64,000 bases of DNA from Mycolicibacter virginiensis (GCF_022374935.2 NZ_CP092430.2:4898001-4962000), one strand, 5' to 3'; numbered from the stretch's first letter, positions 17,787 to 30,103 are shown. Translations and numbers: made by a program. Notes: a model not told the origin generated them from the sequence alone.

Positions 17787-20700
17787 TCAGGCGTCGGCCA
17801 CCGTCTCGACCACTTCGCCTTTGGCGGTGCCCCGTTTCGGGTCATCGGGCCGGGGCTGTAGCCACGGACGCGCGGGCCACCAATTGGCCCGTCCCAGCAG
17901 CGCCGCCGCGGCGGGCACGGTGATACTGCGCACCACGAACGTGTCGACAAGGATGCCGGCGCCGATCACAAAGCCGCCCTGCACGACGGCACCCACACTG
18001 GCGAACAACAGTCCGAACATGGCCGAGGCGAAAATAAGGCCCGCAGCGGTGATCACCGCGCCGGTAGACCCAACGGTGCGGATAACGCTGGTGCGCACGC
18101 CCAGCGGTGACTCGTCGCGCAATCGGGACGCAAGCAGCATGTTGTAGTCGGCTCCCACGGCCACCAGCACCACAAACGCCAAACCTGGCACGCTCCAATG
18201 CAGTTGCTGCCCCAATATGACCTGGAAGACCAGGGCACCGAGCCCGATCGCCGACAGGTACGAGATGATCACCGAGCCCACCAGGTAGATCGGGGCGATG
18301 ACCGAGCGCAGCAGGGCGGTCAAAATCAGCAGCACCACCAGCGTCGTCAGGACGACGATCAGCCGGATGTCCCGGTCGTAGTAATCGCGAATATCGCGCA
18401 GAGTGACCGGGTAGCCGGAGATCGAGATCGAGGCGTCCGCCAGCACGGTATTGGGTTGCGCCGCTTGGGCGGTCGCGAGGATCGTGTTGACCTGGTCCAT
18501 GGCTTTGGTGCTGAACGGATCTTCATCGGTTTGGATGAAATACCGCACCGAATGCCCGTCGGCCGAAACGAAGGTGTGGGCCAGTTCCTTGAATTCCTCC
18601 GTGGCCAGCACCTGTCGGGGCACATTGAATCCCGCCATCGACGGTTCGGAAGCGTCGTGGCCCATCGTCATGAGAAACGCCGACGCGGTGTCGAGGCCCA
18701 ATCCCAACTCCTTGGTCTGGTCGACCAGGAGTTGCACCCCGTCGGCCACCTGACGGCTGGCGCTGGCGAGCTCGTTGGTGCCGTTCTGCATCTCAATGAT
18801 CTTCCGCTGCACCCGACGAGGACTGTCGAATCCCAGCGCATGCAGAGACTGCGATGCTGACTGTAAAGAGCGGCTGAGCCCGTTGACCGCCGACGACAGC
18901 GTCTGCGAGGGCTGCGCCGACTGCAGCTGACGAAACAGACTGGAGATTTCATCGAGAGTGCCTGCGGCACGGGCGTTTTGTAGCTTGTGGAACTCGGCTC
19001 GCGCCGTCCCGCAAATCGGATTGGCGTCGCATGTCGGGCTGGCATCGAGGGACTCGGTGACGGGATCGACCCAGTCGAAGCTGGATGCGAGTCCGGCGAA
19101 GGTCACCTGGAGGGCATCGCCGAGCGCCCGGATACTGTTGACCAGCTTGGTGGCCTGGTCGATTTCACCGAACGTCTTGGTGCCCCCGAACTGCGTCTGC
19201 AGATACGCCAACGCGTCGACCAGGCTGCGCACGCTGCCGAGCGACTGGCTGACCTGGGCGTTCAGATCTCCGAGGCCGTTTGCCAACTTCCTGGAGCCCG
19301 TGGTCAGCCGGTTGAGGTCGCTATCGCGCTCAGCGATCAAGCCCGCGGCCTCACCCAGCTGGCCCCCGACCTCACCGGCTTGATAAGTGGCCCTGGCCTC
19401 TTCGAGGGACTGACCACCCGGCCGAGTAACACCGCGGACAGCGGCCACACCCGGGATCTGGCTGATCCGTTGCGCCATCTGCTCCATGTCGGCAAGAGCC
19501 CGCGGCGTGCGCAGATCGTTGGGAGATTGGACCAGCAGGTACTCGGGGATCGTCTGGTTCACCGGGAAGTGCCGGTCCAGCGCCGCATATCCCACTGAGC
19601 TGTCAACGGAATCCGGTAGTTGTTTGCGGTCGTCGTAGTTGAACCGGATCAGCCCGGCGGCACTGCCTAACGCCAGCAACAACGCCAGGCTGCCGACCAG
19701 ATACGTCCTGGGGCGCCGAACGATTCGCACACCGGTACGGCGCCAGAACCGCGCAGCGCGTTCGGGGCGTGGTGCCACCCATCCGCGCGGCCCGGCCAGC
19801 GCCAGGATGGCCGGAAGCAACGTGACCGCCGCCAAGAACGCCACCGCGATCCCGATCGCCAGCACCGGGCCCACCGTGGCGAACACCCCCAGCTTGGCAA
19901 AGCCCATCCCCAGCAGGGTGATGGCAACGGTGGCCGCAGATGCGGCAATCACCTTGCCGATCGATGCCAGGGCCCGCTGCACAGCGCGCTGGCAGTCCTC
20001 GGCAGTACCGGATCCCATCCGGATGTAGTCGTGGTAGCGGCTGACCAGGAAGACGACGTAATCGGTTCCCACGCCGGCGATCAAGGCGCTGAGCATCACG
20101 ATGGCCTGGTTGGAAACGGCCATTCCAGTCACCAGTGACGCGGTCGCGACTGCCGCCTGCGCGGCCACCATCGATACGCCGATGGTGATCAGGGGCAGCA
20201 ACATGGTCAGCGGATTGCGGTAGATGACGCCCAGAATGAACAGCAGCAGGACACCGATCGCGAGCTCGATCGCGAACCGGTCGCGCGCTCCGGCATCGGT
20301 CAGGTCGGCGACCGTGGCCGCTGGGCCGGTGACGTCGGCGGTCAGCGTCGACCCGGCAACGGTCTCCTTGACGATCTCGGCGACTCGGACGTAGGCCGCG
20401 TAGGCCTCCGGCGTGCCCAAGTCCCCCGCCAGCCCGACCGGCAGGATCCAGGCTTTGCCGTCACCGCTGACGAGCACCTCCCGCAGCGCCGGGGTGGTGT
20501 GAAAGTCCTGCAGCATCACCACGTCTTCGGTATCGAGACGCAGCCGGTCCACCAACGCGCGGTAGACCTTCTCATCGGCTCGATCCAAGCCCGCCTCATC
20601 GGTGAGCAGAACGGTCAGCACGTTCTCCGAGCCGTCCTCGTCAAAGGCGGCGGACACCTTGGCGGCGGCCTCGACCGACGGGGCATCGGCGGGCAGCACC

Positions 20701-20804
20701 GCGACGGGATGTCGCTGCGCCATATCGGTGAGCGACGGCGCGAACAGCGGCAGCAGCACGACCAGCAGCGCCCAGAAGCCGATCACCGGCCACGGGCGCC
20801 GCAC
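17787..20804 (-). CDS. MmpL-family lipid exporter, MmpL8/MmpL10-like
   Basis: The 1005-residue RND transporter has two halves, each with an exterior loop after the first helix and a bundle of helices. The conserved Asp-Tyr pairs appear as [17 protein letters not shown] in the first half and [12 protein letters not shown] in the second. It would flip or export an acylated trehalose lipid. GTG 20804 is the first usual start codon, yet the frame reads [13 protein letters not shown] before it, like the N-terminus of MmpL8. A strong GGAGGTGA at 20836-20843 precedes an ATC codon at 20831. The true start is therefore uncertain (see findings). Confidence 0.85.
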   Translation of the reverse strand: MRRPWPVIGFWALLVVLLPLFAPSLTDMAQRHPVAVLPADAPSVEAAAKVSAAFDEDGSENVLTVLLTDEAGLDRADEKVYRALVDRLRLDTEDVVMLQDFHTTPALREVLVSGDGKAWILPVGLAGDLGTPEAYAAYVRVAEIVKETVAGSTLTADVTGPAATVADLTDAGARDRFAIELAIGVLLLFILGVIYRNPLTMLLPLITIGVSMVAAQAAVATASLVTGMAVSNQAIVMLSALIAGVGTDYVVFLVSRYHDYIRMGSGTAEDCQRAVQRALASIGKVIAASAATVAITLLGMGFAKLGVFATVGPVLAIGIAVAFLAAVTLLPAILALAGPRGWVAPRPERAARFWRRTGVRIVRRPRTYLVGSLALLLALGSAAGLIRFNYDDRKQLPDSVDSSVGYAALDRHFPVNQTIPEYLLVQSPNDLRTPRALADMEQMAQRISQIPGVAAVRGVTRPGGQSLEEARATYQAGEVGGQLGEAAGLIAERDSDLNRLTTGSRKLANGLGDLNAQVSQSLGSVRSLVDALAYLQTQFGGTKTFGEIDQATKLVNSIRALGDALQVTFAGLASSFDWVDPVTESLDASPTCDANPICGTARAEFHKLQNARAAGTLDEISSLFRQLQSAQPSQTLSSAVNGLSRSLQSASQSLHALGFDSPRRVQRKIIEMQNGTNELASASRQVADGVQLLVDQTKELGLGLDTASAFLMTMGHDASEPSMAGFNVPRQVLATEEFKELAHTFVSADGHSVRYFIQTDEDPFSTKAMDQVNTILATAQAAQPNTVLADASISISGYPVTLRDIRDYYDRDIRLIVVLTTLVVLLILTALLRSVIAPIYLVGSVIISYLSAIGLGALVFQVILGQQLHWSVPGLAFVVLVAVGADYNMLLASRLRDESPLGVRTSVIRTVGSTGAVITAAGLIFASAMFGLLFASVGAVVQGGFVIGAGILVDTFVVRSITVPAAAALLGRANWWPARPWLQPRPDDPKRGTAKGEVVETVADA

Positions 20805-20828
20805 GACGAAGTCGCCTAGCCGGCTGAA

Positions 20829-20843
20829 GATGGGTTCACCTCC
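20829..20843 (-). promoter_or_regulatory. Strong ribosome site before an ATC codon at the mmpL N-terminus
   Basis: GGAGGTGAA (20843-20835) lies three bases before the in-frame codon ATC at 20831-20829. The position suits a start codon, but ATC is not a normal one. An ATG that overlaps the papA stop (20892-20890) is in another frame and stops at the TGA inside this same ribosome site. Confidence 0.5.
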
Positions 20844-20888
20844 GGCGGCAGCTACTGGGCGTGCGTGTCGCAGCGAATGGAGTTGGGC

Positions 20889-22304
20889 TCATGCGACCTT
20901 TTCCCCGCGGCCCTGCTCGGCAATTCGCTCAAACACGGACTTCAACAACGTCAGGTAGCGCGCCACCGATTCGTGGGCCTCCGGGTTGTCCGGGAACACC
21001 GCGGTGACCGCGGTCTCCTCTTGCACCCGAATCACGTAGAGCGACATCTGATACGAGTAGCGGCCGTCGCTGAACACGCCGATGTTCAGGTCGTCCAGGC
21101 CCGCGGCGATCAACGCCGACAACGGCGCGGCCCCGGCGTCCATGAAATTGACGACGGGAAAATTCGGCGGCGGTTTGCCCAAGCTGGGGACCAACTCCCG
21201 CACCCGCTGGTAGGGCACGTCCGCCAGGCTTCTGCCGGAATCGAAGGAAACCTGCGCGGCCTTGGCGGCGTCCGCAAACGAAGACTCACCGATGGGAACG
21301 GTGATCGGAATCAGACCGGTGAACCAGCCCAGGGTGAGGTCATCGTCCGGGGATCTGCGGGTGTCCCGCGGGGTGAGTCCGTAATAGGTCGCATCGCCGG
21401 TCAACTCCTGCTGCGCCAAGCCGCAGCACGCCAACACGCCACCGATGAAACGGGCGCTCGCGTCGGTGCAGGCCGACTCGAAATCGACGGTCTGCCTTTC
21501 ATCCAGCATGGTGGCGGTGACCATGGCCGCCGGGCACGGCTGCGTCGGGTCGCCGAGCGGCAGCGGGAAACCCGGCAGGCTGTCGTGGTTGCTTTCGGCG
21601 AAGCTTCGCCATGCCTGAATCTCGGGCGACTCTTGGGTGAGCGCAGAGGTGAACTCGTGCTGACGGACGCAGAACTCGCTGTAGTTTCCCGCCGGGGGCA
21701 ACTCCAGCGGCGCCCCGCCGGCCACCAGCGCGTTGTACATGAAATAGAGCTCCATCAACGTCACCCCGGCGACCGCCGCGTCCACATGCACATGGTCGAT
21801 GCTGGCGAAGAACGTGAAGTGGCTCTTGCCCTGAATGATCCCGAACCGGAAGCAGTCCCACTGCAACGGATCGGGCGTCTCAGTCAGCAGCTCACGTACC
21901 TGCGGCAGCGTCAGTTCGCCGTGATCGACCGGGACGAACGCGATATCGGCCGCGTCATCAATGACGTGGCGAATGAGGCTTCCGTCGTCGGCGTGCTCGA
22001 ACCAGCTGCGGTAGGTCTCGTGCCGGCGTACATGCGCATTGATGATGTAGTCGATGGCACGCCGATCGCAGCGGCCCGCCATGTCGCAACTGAGCACCAT
22101 CAGGCGCGAGTAGTCCAGTCCGACGGCGGTCTGGTCGATGTAGCCACGAATGTGTTGTTCCTGCATGTAGCTGGCCGGCACGGCGTTGACCGGCGCCCGT
22201 CGCGCCGCGGCCAGCGCAGCATCCGACGGCTGCCACACCACAGTGGGACCGGCCTCGGGCTCCCAGTCCGCCAACGTCCCCAACGCCAATGGCCCTACAC
22301 GCAC
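20889..22304 (-). CDS. Polyketide-associated acyltransferase PapA (PapA1/PapA2/PapA3-like)
   Basis: The protein has 471 residues from GTG 22304 and the condensation-domain-like fold of PapA enzymes. SIDHVHVDA holds the active-site HxxxD, with the usual final glycine replaced by alanine. TLGWFTG corresponds to the structural DFGWG-type motif. PapA enzymes transfer acyl chains from a polyketide synthase or CoA to trehalose. GTG 22304 is preferred over 22334 because a GAGGAG ribosome site lies just before it and the N-terminus then resembles PapA2. It lies 69 bases after the pks stop codon in the same operon. Confidence 0.88.
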   Translation of the reverse strand: MRVGPLALGTLADWEPEAGPTVVWQPSDAALAAARRAPVNAVPASYMQEQHIRGYIDQTAVGLDYSRLMVLSCDMAGRCDRRAIDYIINAHVRRHETYRSWFEHADDGSLIRHVIDDAADIAFVPVDHGELTLPQVRELLTETPDPLQWDCFRFGIIQGKSHFTFFASIDHVHVDAAVAGVTLMELYFMYNALVAGGAPLELPPAGNYSEFCVRQHEFTSALTQESPEIQAWRSFAESNHDSLPGFPLPLGDPTQPCPAAMVTATMLDERQTVDFESACTDASARFIGGVLACCGLAQQELTGDATYYGLTPRDTRRSPDDDLTLGWFTGLIPITVPIGESSFADAAKAAQVSFDSGRSLADVPYQRVRELVPSLGKPPPNFPVVNFMDAGAAPLSALIAAGLDDLNIGVFSDGRYSYQMSLYVIRVQEETAVTAVFPDNPEAHESVARYLTLLKSVFERIAEQGRGEKVA

Positions 22305-22373
22305 CGTCTGCTCCTCTGCTCGGGCGAAAAACACTTCAGCTGGCGGCTCGGGACAGCGGCCGGCCGACTCAAA

Positions 22374-25300
22374 CTACCTACCACCGGGAGAGTCCGCATT
22401 TTCTACACGGGCGGCCAACTGGTCGCACACGTGCTGGGACAGTCCGCGCACCGTGGTGAGCTGGGCAGGGCCGACCCGGACCCCGGTCTCCGTTTCGATC
22501 CGGGTACGAAACTCCAAGCTAGCCAACGAATCCAGGCCGTATTCGGGGAGCGGCCGGTCCGGGTCAACGGTACGTCGCAACAGCAGGCTGATCTGGTCGG
22601 AGACCAGGCGCAGTATCGAGCCCAACCACTCGTCGCGCGGGAGTTCCTTCAGCTCAGCAAGGAACCTCTGCGCGTCGGGACTGCTTTGGCGTACCGGCCG
22701 GAACGCTTCGGCAAACGGGCTGCGGTGTGCCAACGCCGTCAACCACGGTGCACGGGTGATCGGCGCGTATCCGGCCCAGGCGCGTCCGTAGCTCAACATC
22801 GCGCGGAAGGCGCGGGCGGCTTCGGCGGATGTGATGGCAGCGTGCGCTCCGTCGGCGGAGACAGCGGAGCTGCCGGTGTCGGCCCACGGCCCCCAACCGA
22901 TCACGGTGGCCGGCAAGCCCTGGGCCTGGCGCCAGCGCCCGAACGCGTCCAACCAACTGTCAGCTGCCGCGGCGGCGCCCTGGCCCGGCGACCCGATCAG
23001 CGCCGCCGTCGAGGAGAACGCGCAGAACCAGTCCAACGATTGTGCGGCGGCCTCTTCTTGCAACGACTGGTGCAGGTTCCACGCGCCGTAGACCTTCGGC
23101 GCCCAGCAACGGTCGACGAGGTGTCCGGTGATCTCGGTCAACGGTGCTTCGCCTGCCGCGGCAACCGCATGCAGCACACCGCGCACCGGCAGCCCGGACG
23201 CCGTCGCCGCTGCCACCAGCCGACCGGCCGTCTCCGGCTCCGCGATATCGCCGCATTCCACCTGAATATCGGTGCCCAGTGCACGCAACCGCTCGATAGT
23301 CCGTTGCGCTTGGCTGTCCGGTGCCGAATCGCCGCTCAGCACGATGCGGCCACAACCCGCTGCGGCCATCTCAGCAGCCAGGTAAAACCCGGCTCCACCG
23401 GTGCCACCGGTGACGATGTAGGCGCCATCGTCCCGGAACAGCTGGGCCTGGGCCGGTGGCACCACCGCGACCGTGCTGCCGGTCTGCGGCAGGTCCAGCA
23501 AAACCGTTGCCGCGCAGTCATCGCCGTCAGCCAGGCCCAGCGCGATGGAAGCGTCCAGCAAGGGGTAATGCGTGGTCGGCGGTTGCGGAAGTCTGCCGTC
23601 AGCTGCGTTTCGGTAAACGGTGCACAGCAGTCGCTGGACCGTTTCTGGATGGCTGTGCGCCAGCAACGCCAAGTCGACGACGTGCAGCGACAGATTGCGA
23701 CGGAAGGGGAAAAGCCCAAGCCGGCTGTCACCGTAGACGTCCTGCTTGCCCAGCTCGATGAACCGGCCGCCGAAGCTCAACAGTTCGATTCCGACGCGTT
23801 GCGCCACCCCGGACAGCGAGTTGAGCACTACGTCGACACCGTAGCCGTCCGTGTCGTGGCGGATCCGATCGGCGAACTCAAGGTTGCTGGAATCGTAGAC
23901 GTGCTCAATACCCAGGTCGTGCAACAGTTGTCGCTGCCGCGGACTGTCTGCCGTGGCGAAGATCTGACATCCGGCCGCCCGTGCGATCGCGATCGCGGCC
24001 TGACCGACGCCGCCGGTTGCGCAATGGATCAGCACCTTGTCGTCTGAGGTGACGTGCGCAAGGTCATGCAGCCCATACCAGGCGGTGACGTATGCGGTCG
24101 GCCACGCGGCGGCTTCGGTCAAAGGCAGTTCCGCCGGCAGGGTGGCCACCAGCCGGGCATCGCAGGTGATGAACGTGCTCCAACAGCCGTCGGGCGAGAT
24201 CCCGCCGACCCGGTCGCCCACCCGGTGGCCGGTGACATCCGGGCCCACAGCAGTCACCACGCCCGCGAAATCGACGCCCAGCTGCTGCAGATGTGGCTCA
24301 ACGGCGGAGTACTCGACGGGAGTCGCCGCGGCCCAATTGACTCCGGCGACCGTCACCGCAACTTCGATCTGACCGCTGCCGGGCGCAATCCGGGGGTGGG
24401 CGACTGCTTCCCATGATTCGGGCTCAGTCGGGTCATTGCGCTGCAGGCGCAGGCAGTCTTGGCCGTGCTCAACTACGGTGGTCCGCCGATCGGCTGGGCC
24501 GAGCGGGCCGGGGCGCAGCCGCGCGGTGTACCAATCACCGTCACGCCAAGCGGTCTCGTCCTCGTCAGACCCGCCCTGGAGTTGCGCCGCAAGGTGGGCG
24601 ACCAAGGCCTCGTCGTGTTCGGCGGCGTCGCCATCGACATCAATCTGGGTGACCTTCAAGTGCGGATACTCCGAGTCGATGACCCGTATCAGTCCACGCA
24701 GGCCGGCCTGTTCCAGGTTGGGCCGGTCCCCCGCTCGCACAGTGGCGGCGTCCCTGGTCACCACATACAACCGCGGTGACTCCCCGGGTAGCGCCACCAT
24801 CTGCCTCACGACGTCCAACAGATAGGCCACGAAGTCGCGGCCACGCTGAGCGGGGTTGGCAGCCTCGAGCGCCGGCGGGGTGACCACAACAATCCCGGCG
24901 CGGCCATCGAGCGCTCCGTTCAGGCCCGCGGCCACATCGCCGCGCCTCATCGGCACCGAAACCGTGTCGGATTGTGTCCCTTCACCATTGAGCGCCCCAC
25001 CGAGGCGGCCGGTCAGGGTGTCTGTGGCGTCGGCCATGCTCAACAACAGCCAGCTTCCGGCATCGGTCGACGCCGCCGCCGGTTGATCGCGCCGCTCCCA
25101 CTCGATGGTCAGCAGGCGCTCATCAAGAGTGCGCACATCGGACTCGATCTCCGACCGGCCGGCCGCGAAGTGCAGACCTTCGACGGTGAGCAACACATTG
25201 CCCGATTCGTCCATCAATTCCAGATCGGCCTCGCAGGCGTCGGCTCGCGCCGCTGTCACTGTGCTCAGGCAGTACCGCACTTCTCGGATCAGATGATGGC

Positions 25301-28300
25301 GGCGCAGGCTGCGCACGCCAACCGGCCGCAGCAGTCCGCCGTCGCCGGCGCGCGGAACGTCGGGCCGCATGACAGCAGACATGATGCACGCTTCGAGGAG
25401 GGCCGGATGGATTTCATAGAGCCCCTGCTCAGGGCGGACCCGCCCTGGCAGCGCGACTTCGGCCAATGCCGTGGCACCGATGGTGTGCCGGCCGTCGCCG
25501 ACACGAACCGCTACCAAACCCGCGAAGGCCGGTCCGTATTGAATTCCGTTACGTTCGGCCGTTTTTCGCAGTTCGGCCCCGTCCACGCGGTCCTGGTGAG
25601 CCGCGAGCAACGCGGCGATGTCGCGGACCGCCGGTTGGCGTACATCCGACCGAGCCTGCAACACCGCGGTTGCGCAATCAACGCGGTCGCGGCCCTGATG
25701 GGTGTGCACCGAGAAGTCCAGGACACCGGGTGCCACCACGGCGGCCCCTGAGGACACCGACGTCCAGTCGTCGAGGGGCAGCATCTGTTCGAATCGGACG
25801 TCACGAATCTCGCTGGATCCGCCCAGGCTGGCACGAGCGGCGGCTAAAGCCATCTCGCAGTAGGCGGCCCCGGGCAGGATGGCCATGTTGTGGACCCGGT
25901 GATCGTCGAGCCACGGGTGCGACATAATTCCGACTTCGCCTTGCCAGACGTGACGTTCGGGCTCCTCCAGTAGGTGGACGTGCGCTCCCAACAACGGGTG
26001 CACGGCCCGGACCGCCGCCCCGCGCGGAGTGGCGTCCATGTCCTCCCTGCTGAATATCAGCTCGCGGTGGTTCCAGCTCGGCAGCGGCGCCTCTACCAGA
26101 TTCCCGGACGGGTATTGCGCAGCGAAGTCCACCGCCGTTCCTGCGCTGTGCAGGTCGGCGACGAATCCGCGCAATCCGTTCCGGGACTGGCGCTCTCGGG
26201 AGATGGCCGCCAGTGCAGCAATCCCGATATCGAGACTGCTGGCATTCTGCTGTAGAACCGCAGCCAACCGCGAGTCCGACGCCAGGTCGCCGAACACCCG
26301 GTAGCCGTCCTTGATCGCCGCCTGCACAGCCGCTGCGAACCGCGCCATGTAACGCAGGTTGTCCGCCCAGTACTGGCCGTCGAATGCCGGCCGGTCACGT
26401 GGCGACCACAATGTTGCGGAGTAGTACTGGATCTCGAGCTCAGTCGGCTTCAGGTCGGCGAGGACTTGAGCCAGTTCATTGACGACCGGTTCGACTTGTG
26501 GCGAGTGCGCGGCAACCGCGACCGCCACCTCGCGGGCGGGCACTCCCTGTTGCTGCCAGTTGGCCACCAGGTCGCGAACGGCCTCTTGGTCGCCGGCAAT
26601 GGTTGTCGACATCGGCGACTCAACCACGGCGAGCACCGCGTCGGATACGTCACGAATGGAGAGCTCCGACAGTACTTGCTGTGCAGGCAGTTCCACGGTG
26701 GCCATGGCACCGCTGCCGGCGATTCGCGATATCAACCGTGACCGGCGACAGGCGACGCGGACCCCGTCCTCCAGGGTCAGCCCGCCGGCTACGACGGCCG
26801 CCGCCGCCTCCCCGAGCGAATGCCCGATGACGGCGCCCGGCCGAACCCCATGGGCCTTCATCGCTTCGGCCAGTGCGACCTGGATGGCGAAGTTCGTCGG
26901 CTGCGCTCGTTCGACGTCGGTCGGCGGCAGCTCGGCAGCGATGGTTTCGGCGAGTGAAAAGCCGGACTCTTCGGCGACGACCGGTTCCATCTGCGCGATC
27001 GCGGCCGCGAACGCCGGTTCTTCGGCGAGCAATGCCGCCATCTTGGTCCACTCGGGAGTCTGTTCGGAGAACACCCACACCGGCCCGCGGCCGTCGGATT
27101 CGATGGCCGGCTGATAGGCCAGGTCATTGCCGGCGATTTCGCGCAGCGCCTCTCCGAGTTCACCGAAGTTGCTCGCCACCACGGCCGTTCGTATCGGCCG
27201 ATGTGACCGACGCCGCGCCAGGGTGTAGCCGAGATCGGCGAGACCGGTGTCAGTCATCGCGGGGCCGCGTTCGTCGACCCAGTCCGCCAACCGGGCCGAC
27301 GTCACCCGCAGCTGGTCGGCGGAGGTGGCCGATATCGGGAAAAGCCGGCCGCCTTCTGTCGCCGATTCGGTGGCCGCGTCCGGTACCTCCGACACGGGTG
27401 GTTGCTCGACGATGATGTGCACGTTGGTGCCAGACAGACCATGCGACGAGACCGCGGCCCGACGCGGATGGCCCGCCCTGGCCGGCCAGGTCGTGTTATC
27501 CAGCGGCACAACCAGATTGGTCTCGATCCCGGCCAGCTGGTCCGGCAGCCGGGTGAAATTCAAATGCTGTGGCACCGTGCCGTCCTGCAGTGCCAGGATC
27601 GCCTTCATCAGGCCCAGCGGTCCGGATGCCGACTGGCAGTGCCCGAAGTTGGTCTTGACCGACCCCAGGAAGCAGCGGTCGTCGGTGCCGTAGACCGCGG
27701 CCAGTCCGGCATACTCCGACAGATCCGCGGCCGGGGCACCCAGACCGTGTGCTTCAACCAACTCCACCGTCGCGGCCTCGACGCCGGCAGCGGCCAAGGC
27801 GGCCTGATACAGCGCGACCTGCGCCGGCGTCGACGGCGCCTCGGCCGTTCCGGTGCCGCCGGCCTGATTGGCGGCACTGCCGCGCAGCACCGCCAGGATG
27901 CGGTCGTGATCGCGTACGGCCTCGGGCAATCGCTTGAGAAGCAACACCACGCAGCCTTCACCCGCGACGAATCCGTCGGCGTCGGCATCGAACGCCCGGC
28001 ATCGGCCGGTCGGGGACAACATGCCCTGCTGCGAGTCGGCAACCGACCTGCGGGGTTCGAGCATCACCGACACACCGCCCGCCAGGGCCAGCTCGCTTTC
28101 GCCGACCTGCAGGCTGCGGCAGGCCTGGTGGATCGCCATCAGTCCCGAGGAACACGCCGTGTCCACCGTGACTGCCGGCCCGTGAAGTCCCAGGGCCTGC
28201 GACACGCGGGCCGAAGCGAAGCTGGTGTTAGTGGCGGTGAATCCGTAGGGTCCCTCAGCGGCGCCGTGCTCTGCGGACAGCAATTCGTAGTCGCTGTGCG

Positions 28301-28706
28301 TCAGGCCGACGAAGACACCGGTCTGCGATCGAGCCAAGGCCGCCGGGTCGATTCCGGCGTGCTCAACGGCCTCCCACGCGGTCTCCAGCAAGAGGCGGTG
28401 TTGCGGATCGACCGCGATGGCCTCCGGCTCGGTCATGCCGAAGAAGTCGGCATCAAACGCGCCGATGGTGTCCAGGAAGCCGCCCCAGCGGGAGACCGAA
28501 CGTCCCGGCGTGCCCGGTTCGGAGCCGTAGTAGCTGTCGACGTCCCACCGTTCGGCGGGGACTTCGTCGATGAAATCCGCGCCGCGCAGCAATGCATCCC
28601 AGAACCGTTGCGGCGAATCGATGCCGCCGGGAAGTCGGCAAGCCATCCCAATAACGGCGACCGGTGAAGCGGATGGGCTGGAGGGGGGTGTGGGAGCGGT
28701 ACTCAT
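22374..28706 (-). CDS. Type I polyketide synthase, Mas/Pks2-like (KS-AT-DH-ER-KR-ACP)
   Basis: The protein has 2110 residues in one complete reducing module. KS carries DTACSSG with Cys 185; AT carries GHSLGE near 628; DH carries [10 protein letters not shown] near 932; ER has the cofactor loop ATGGVGQ near 1562; KR has GGTGGAG near 1769; ACP ends with GLDSL near 2059. This order and length match the iterative synthases Mas, Pks2 and Pks3/4 that make methyl-branched fatty acids. Starter supply by the neighbouring FAAL and transfer by PapA fit an acyltrehalose. Whether methylmalonyl-CoA is used is not certain from the AT motif (VAAHS). Confidence 0.93.
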   Translation of the reverse strand: MSTAPTPPSSPSASPVAVIGMACRLPGGIDSPQRFWDALLRGADFIDEVPAERWDVDSYYGSEPGTPGRSVSRWGGFLDTIGAFDADFFGMTEPEAIAVDPQHRLLLETAWEAVEHAGIDPAALARSQTGVFVGLTHSDYELLSAEHGAAEGPYGFTATNTSFASARVSQALGLHGPAVTVDTACSSGLMAIHQACRSLQVGESELALAGGVSVMLEPRRSVADSQQGMLSPTGRCRAFDADADGFVAGEGCVVLLLKRLPEAVRDHDRILAVLRGSAANQAGGTGTAEAPSTPAQVALYQAALAAAGVEAATVELVEAHGLGAPAADLSEYAGLAAVYGTDDRCFLGSVKTNFGHCQSASGPLGLMKAILALQDGTVPQHLNFTRLPDQLAGIETNLVVPLDNTTWPARAGHPRRAAVSSHGLSGTNVHIIVEQPPVSEVPDAATESATEGGRLFPISATSADQLRVTSARLADWVDERGPAMTDTGLADLGYTLARRRSHRPIRTAVVASNFGELGEALREIAGNDLAYQPAIESDGRGPVWVFSEQTPEWTKMAALLAEEPAFAAAIAQMEPVVAEESGFSLAETIAAELPPTDVERAQPTNFAIQVALAEAMKAHGVRPGAVIGHSLGEAAAAVVAGGLTLEDGVRVACRRSRLISRIAGSGAMATVELPAQQVLSELSIRDVSDAVLAVVESPMSTTIAGDQEAVRDLVANWQQQGVPAREVAVAVAAHSPQVEPVVNELAQVLADLKPTELEIQYYSATLWSPRDRPAFDGQYWADNLRYMARFAAAVQAAIKDGYRVFGDLASDSRLAAVLQQNASSLDIGIAALAAISRERQSRNGLRGFVADLHSAGTAVDFAAQYPSGNLVEAPLPSWNHRELIFSREDMDATPRGAAVRAVHPLLGAHVHLLEEPERHVWQGEVGIMSHPWLDDHRVHNMAILPGAAYCEMALAAARASLGGSSEIRDVRFEQMLPLDDWTSVSSGAAVVAPGVLDFSVHTHQGRDRVDCATAVLQARSDVRQPAVRDIAALLAAHQDRVDGAELRKTAERNGIQYGPAFAGLVAVRVGDGRHTIGATALAEVALPGRVRPEQGLYEIHPALLEACIMSAVMRPDVPRAGDGGLLRPVGVRSLRRHHLIREVRYCLSTVTAARADACEADLELMDESGNVLLTVEGLHFAAGRSEIESDVRTLDERLLTIEWERRDQPAAASTDAGSWLLLSMADATDTLTGRLGGALNGEGTQSDTVSVPMRRGDVAAGLNGALDGRAGIVVVTPPALEAANPAQRGRDFVAYLLDVVRQMVALPGESPRLYVVTRDAATVRAGDRPNLEQAGLRGLIRVIDSEYPHLKVTQIDVDGDAAEHDEALVAHLAAQLQGGSDEDETAWRDGDWYTARLRPGPLGPADRRTTVVEHGQDCLRLQRNDPTEPESWEAVAHPRIAPGSGQIEVAVTVAGVNWAAATPVEYSAVEPHLQQLGVDFAGVVTAVGPDVTGHRVGDRVGGISPDGCWSTFITCDARLVATLPAELPLTEAAAWPTAYVTAWYGLHDLAHVTSDDKVLIHCATGGVGQAAIAIARAAGCQIFATADSPRQRQLLHDLGIEHVYDSSNLEFADRIRHDTDGYGVDVVLNSLSGVAQRVGIELLSFGGRFIELGKQDVYGDSRLGLFPFRRNLSLHVVDLALLAHSHPETVQRLLCTVYRNAADGRLPQPPTTHYPLLDASIALGLADGDDCAATVLLDLPQTGSTVAVVPPAQAQLFRDDGAYIVTGGTGGAGFYLAAEMAAAGCGRIVLSGDSAPDSQAQRTIERLRALGTDIQVECGDIAEPETAGRLVAAATASGLPVRGVLHAVAAAGEAPLTEITGHLVDRCWAPKVYGAWNLHQSLQEEAAAQSLDWFCAFSSTAALIGSPGQGAAAAADSWLDAFGRWRQAQGLPATVIGWGPWADTGSSAVSADGAHAAITSAEAARAFRAMLSYGRAWAGYAPITRAPWLTALAHRSPFAEAFRPVRQSSPDAQRFLAELKELPRDEWLGSILRLVSDQISLLLRRTVDPDRPLPEYGLDSLASLEFRTRIETETGVRVGPAQLTTVRGLSQHVCDQLAARVENADSPGGR

Positions 28707-28752
28707 CGCGCTGGCGAGGTTACAGCAAGGTCACGACTGATTTGCGGCTGAG

Positions 28753-28787
28753 TAAACCACGGTTCTGATAACAGGCCACTAAACCAC
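28753..28787 (-). promoter_or_regulatory. Direct repeat upstream of pks
   Basis: TAAACCAC occurs at 28753-28760 and again at 28780-28787, start to start 27 bases, in the only AT-rich stretch between the pks start and the next gene. It could be a regulator site over the pks promoter. The -10 and -35 positions cannot be set with confidence. Confidence 0.35.
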
Positions 28788-28798
28788 TATTTGAGTCC

Positions 28799-30103
28799 TC
28801 AACGACGGTCCAGTAGTTCACTTTGCCGCGACGGTGCCCGAATGGGCAGCATCGCCATCAATCCGGCGGCCAACACTACCAACAGGCCTCCGAGGCCGGC
28901 CCGGTCGGCGCCGAACATATCTACGAAGGTGAAGAACAGCGTCGGCGCCAGGAACGTCGCCGCCCGCCCGGTGGTGGTGTAGAGGCCGAACGCCAGGCCT
29001 TCCTTTCCGGCGGCACTCAGCCGCAGCAGCAAGGTACGCGCCGACGACTGGGCTGGGCCGATGAACAGGCAGAGCAACAGGCCGCAGACCCAGAACGTCA
29101 GGGGTCCCGACAGCGTCAGCAACACCAGCCCGACCACGATCATCGACGCCAACGCACCGAGGATCACGGCCTTGGAACCGATGCGCTCGTCGAGCAGTCC
29201 GCCGAGCGCCGCCCCGACCGCCGCCACGGTGCTGGCCGTAACGCCGAACAACAGCACATCGGCCGCGGAGATGCCGTAGACATTGACCCCCAACACCGCC
29301 CCGAACGCGACCACCCCGGTAAGCCCGTCCCGGAACACCGCGCTGGCCAACAGGTAATAGACGATGTTGCGGTCGCGGCGCCATTCGGCGACCAGATCGG
29401 CCCGCAGCTGGCGGAAGCCCTTCGTGGCGGCGTCCGGCGGGACAGTGGCCACGGAGCTTTCGGAGCACGATTTCGGCGCTCTGCCCAACAACGGCAGGGC
29501 AAAGACCACAAACCAGGCCGCGGTCAGCAGCATCGCCGCTCGCACGTTCACCCCGTCGGCGGTCGGCAGGTGCAGCAGACCCACGGTGGGTCCTTCCCCG
29601 GCGACAAAGCCCACGTAGACCACGAGCAGCAGCGCCACACTGCCGAGGTAACCGGCGGCCAGACCGAAGCCGGAAACCCTGCCGGAATTCTCCGGGGTGG
29701 TGACCGACCGCAACATCGCGTTGTAAGGCACGGTCGCCAGATCACTGCAGGCGGCCGTCACCGCCAACAGTGCCAAACCCGGCAATAGGTAGCGCGGGTC
29801 ATTGCGGATCAGGCTCATCGACGCGGTCAACGCGGCAACCGTGCCGCTCAACACGATCAGCGCCAGGCGCCGCCGCCGTGGATCGGTGATCGAGTTGCCG
29901 GTCAGTGGAGCCATGAGGGCCACCACGATCCCGGCAATGGCCATCGCCCGGCCCAGCCAGCTGGCCGGCGACGCGCTGGCGCCCTCGCCGACCGAAGCGG
30001 TCAGGTACACCGAGAAGACGAACGTGATGGTGATGGCATTGAGGCCGGTGGCTCCGCAGTCCCAGAGCGCCCACGCCAACCACGGGGGTTTCCGCACGGG
30101 CAC
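28799..30103 (-). CDS. MFS transporter (UMF1-like)
   Basis: The protein has about 434 residues with 11-12 membrane helices in two halves, each ending in loops such as DPRRRRLAL and DERIGSKAV that recall the MFS inter-helix motif. The N-terminal WALWDCGATG pattern resembles the UMF1/Atg22-like subgroup. Substrate unknown. GTG 30103 is chosen because the sequence before it (back to 30334) is low-complexity and includes a dispersed repeat. The same-strand pks gene follows after 92 bases, so cotranscription is possible but a separate pks promoter is likely. Confidence 0.75.
   Translation of the reverse strand: MPVRKPPWLAWALWDCGATGLNAITITFVFSVYLTASVGEGASASPASWLGRAMAIAGIVVALMAPLTGNSITDPRRRRLALIVLSGTVAALTASMSLIRNDPRYLLPGLALLAVTAACSDLATVPYNAMLRSVTTPENSGRVSGFGLAAGYLGSVALLLVVYVGFVAGEGPTVGLLHLPTADGVNVRAAMLLTAAWFVVFALPLLGRAPKSCSESSVATVPPDAATKGFRQLRADLVAEWRRDRNIVYYLLASAVFRDGLTGVVAFGAVLGVNVYGISAADVLLFGVTASTVAAVGAALGGLLDERIGSKAVILGALASMIVVGLVLLTLSGPLTFWVCGLLLCLFIGPAQSSARTLLLRLSAAGKEGLAFGLYTTTGRAATFLAPTLFFTFVDMFGADRAGLGGLLVVLAAGLMAMLPIRAPSRQSELLDRR

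Noticed and set aside
20865..24047. Plus-strand frame of 1060 codons
   Set aside because: It is the antisense of papA and the 3' part of pks; no domain is readable and the composition is Arg/Gln-rich.
27402..28667. Plus-strand frame of 421 codons
   Set aside because: Antisense to the KS-coding part of pks with no recognisable motif.
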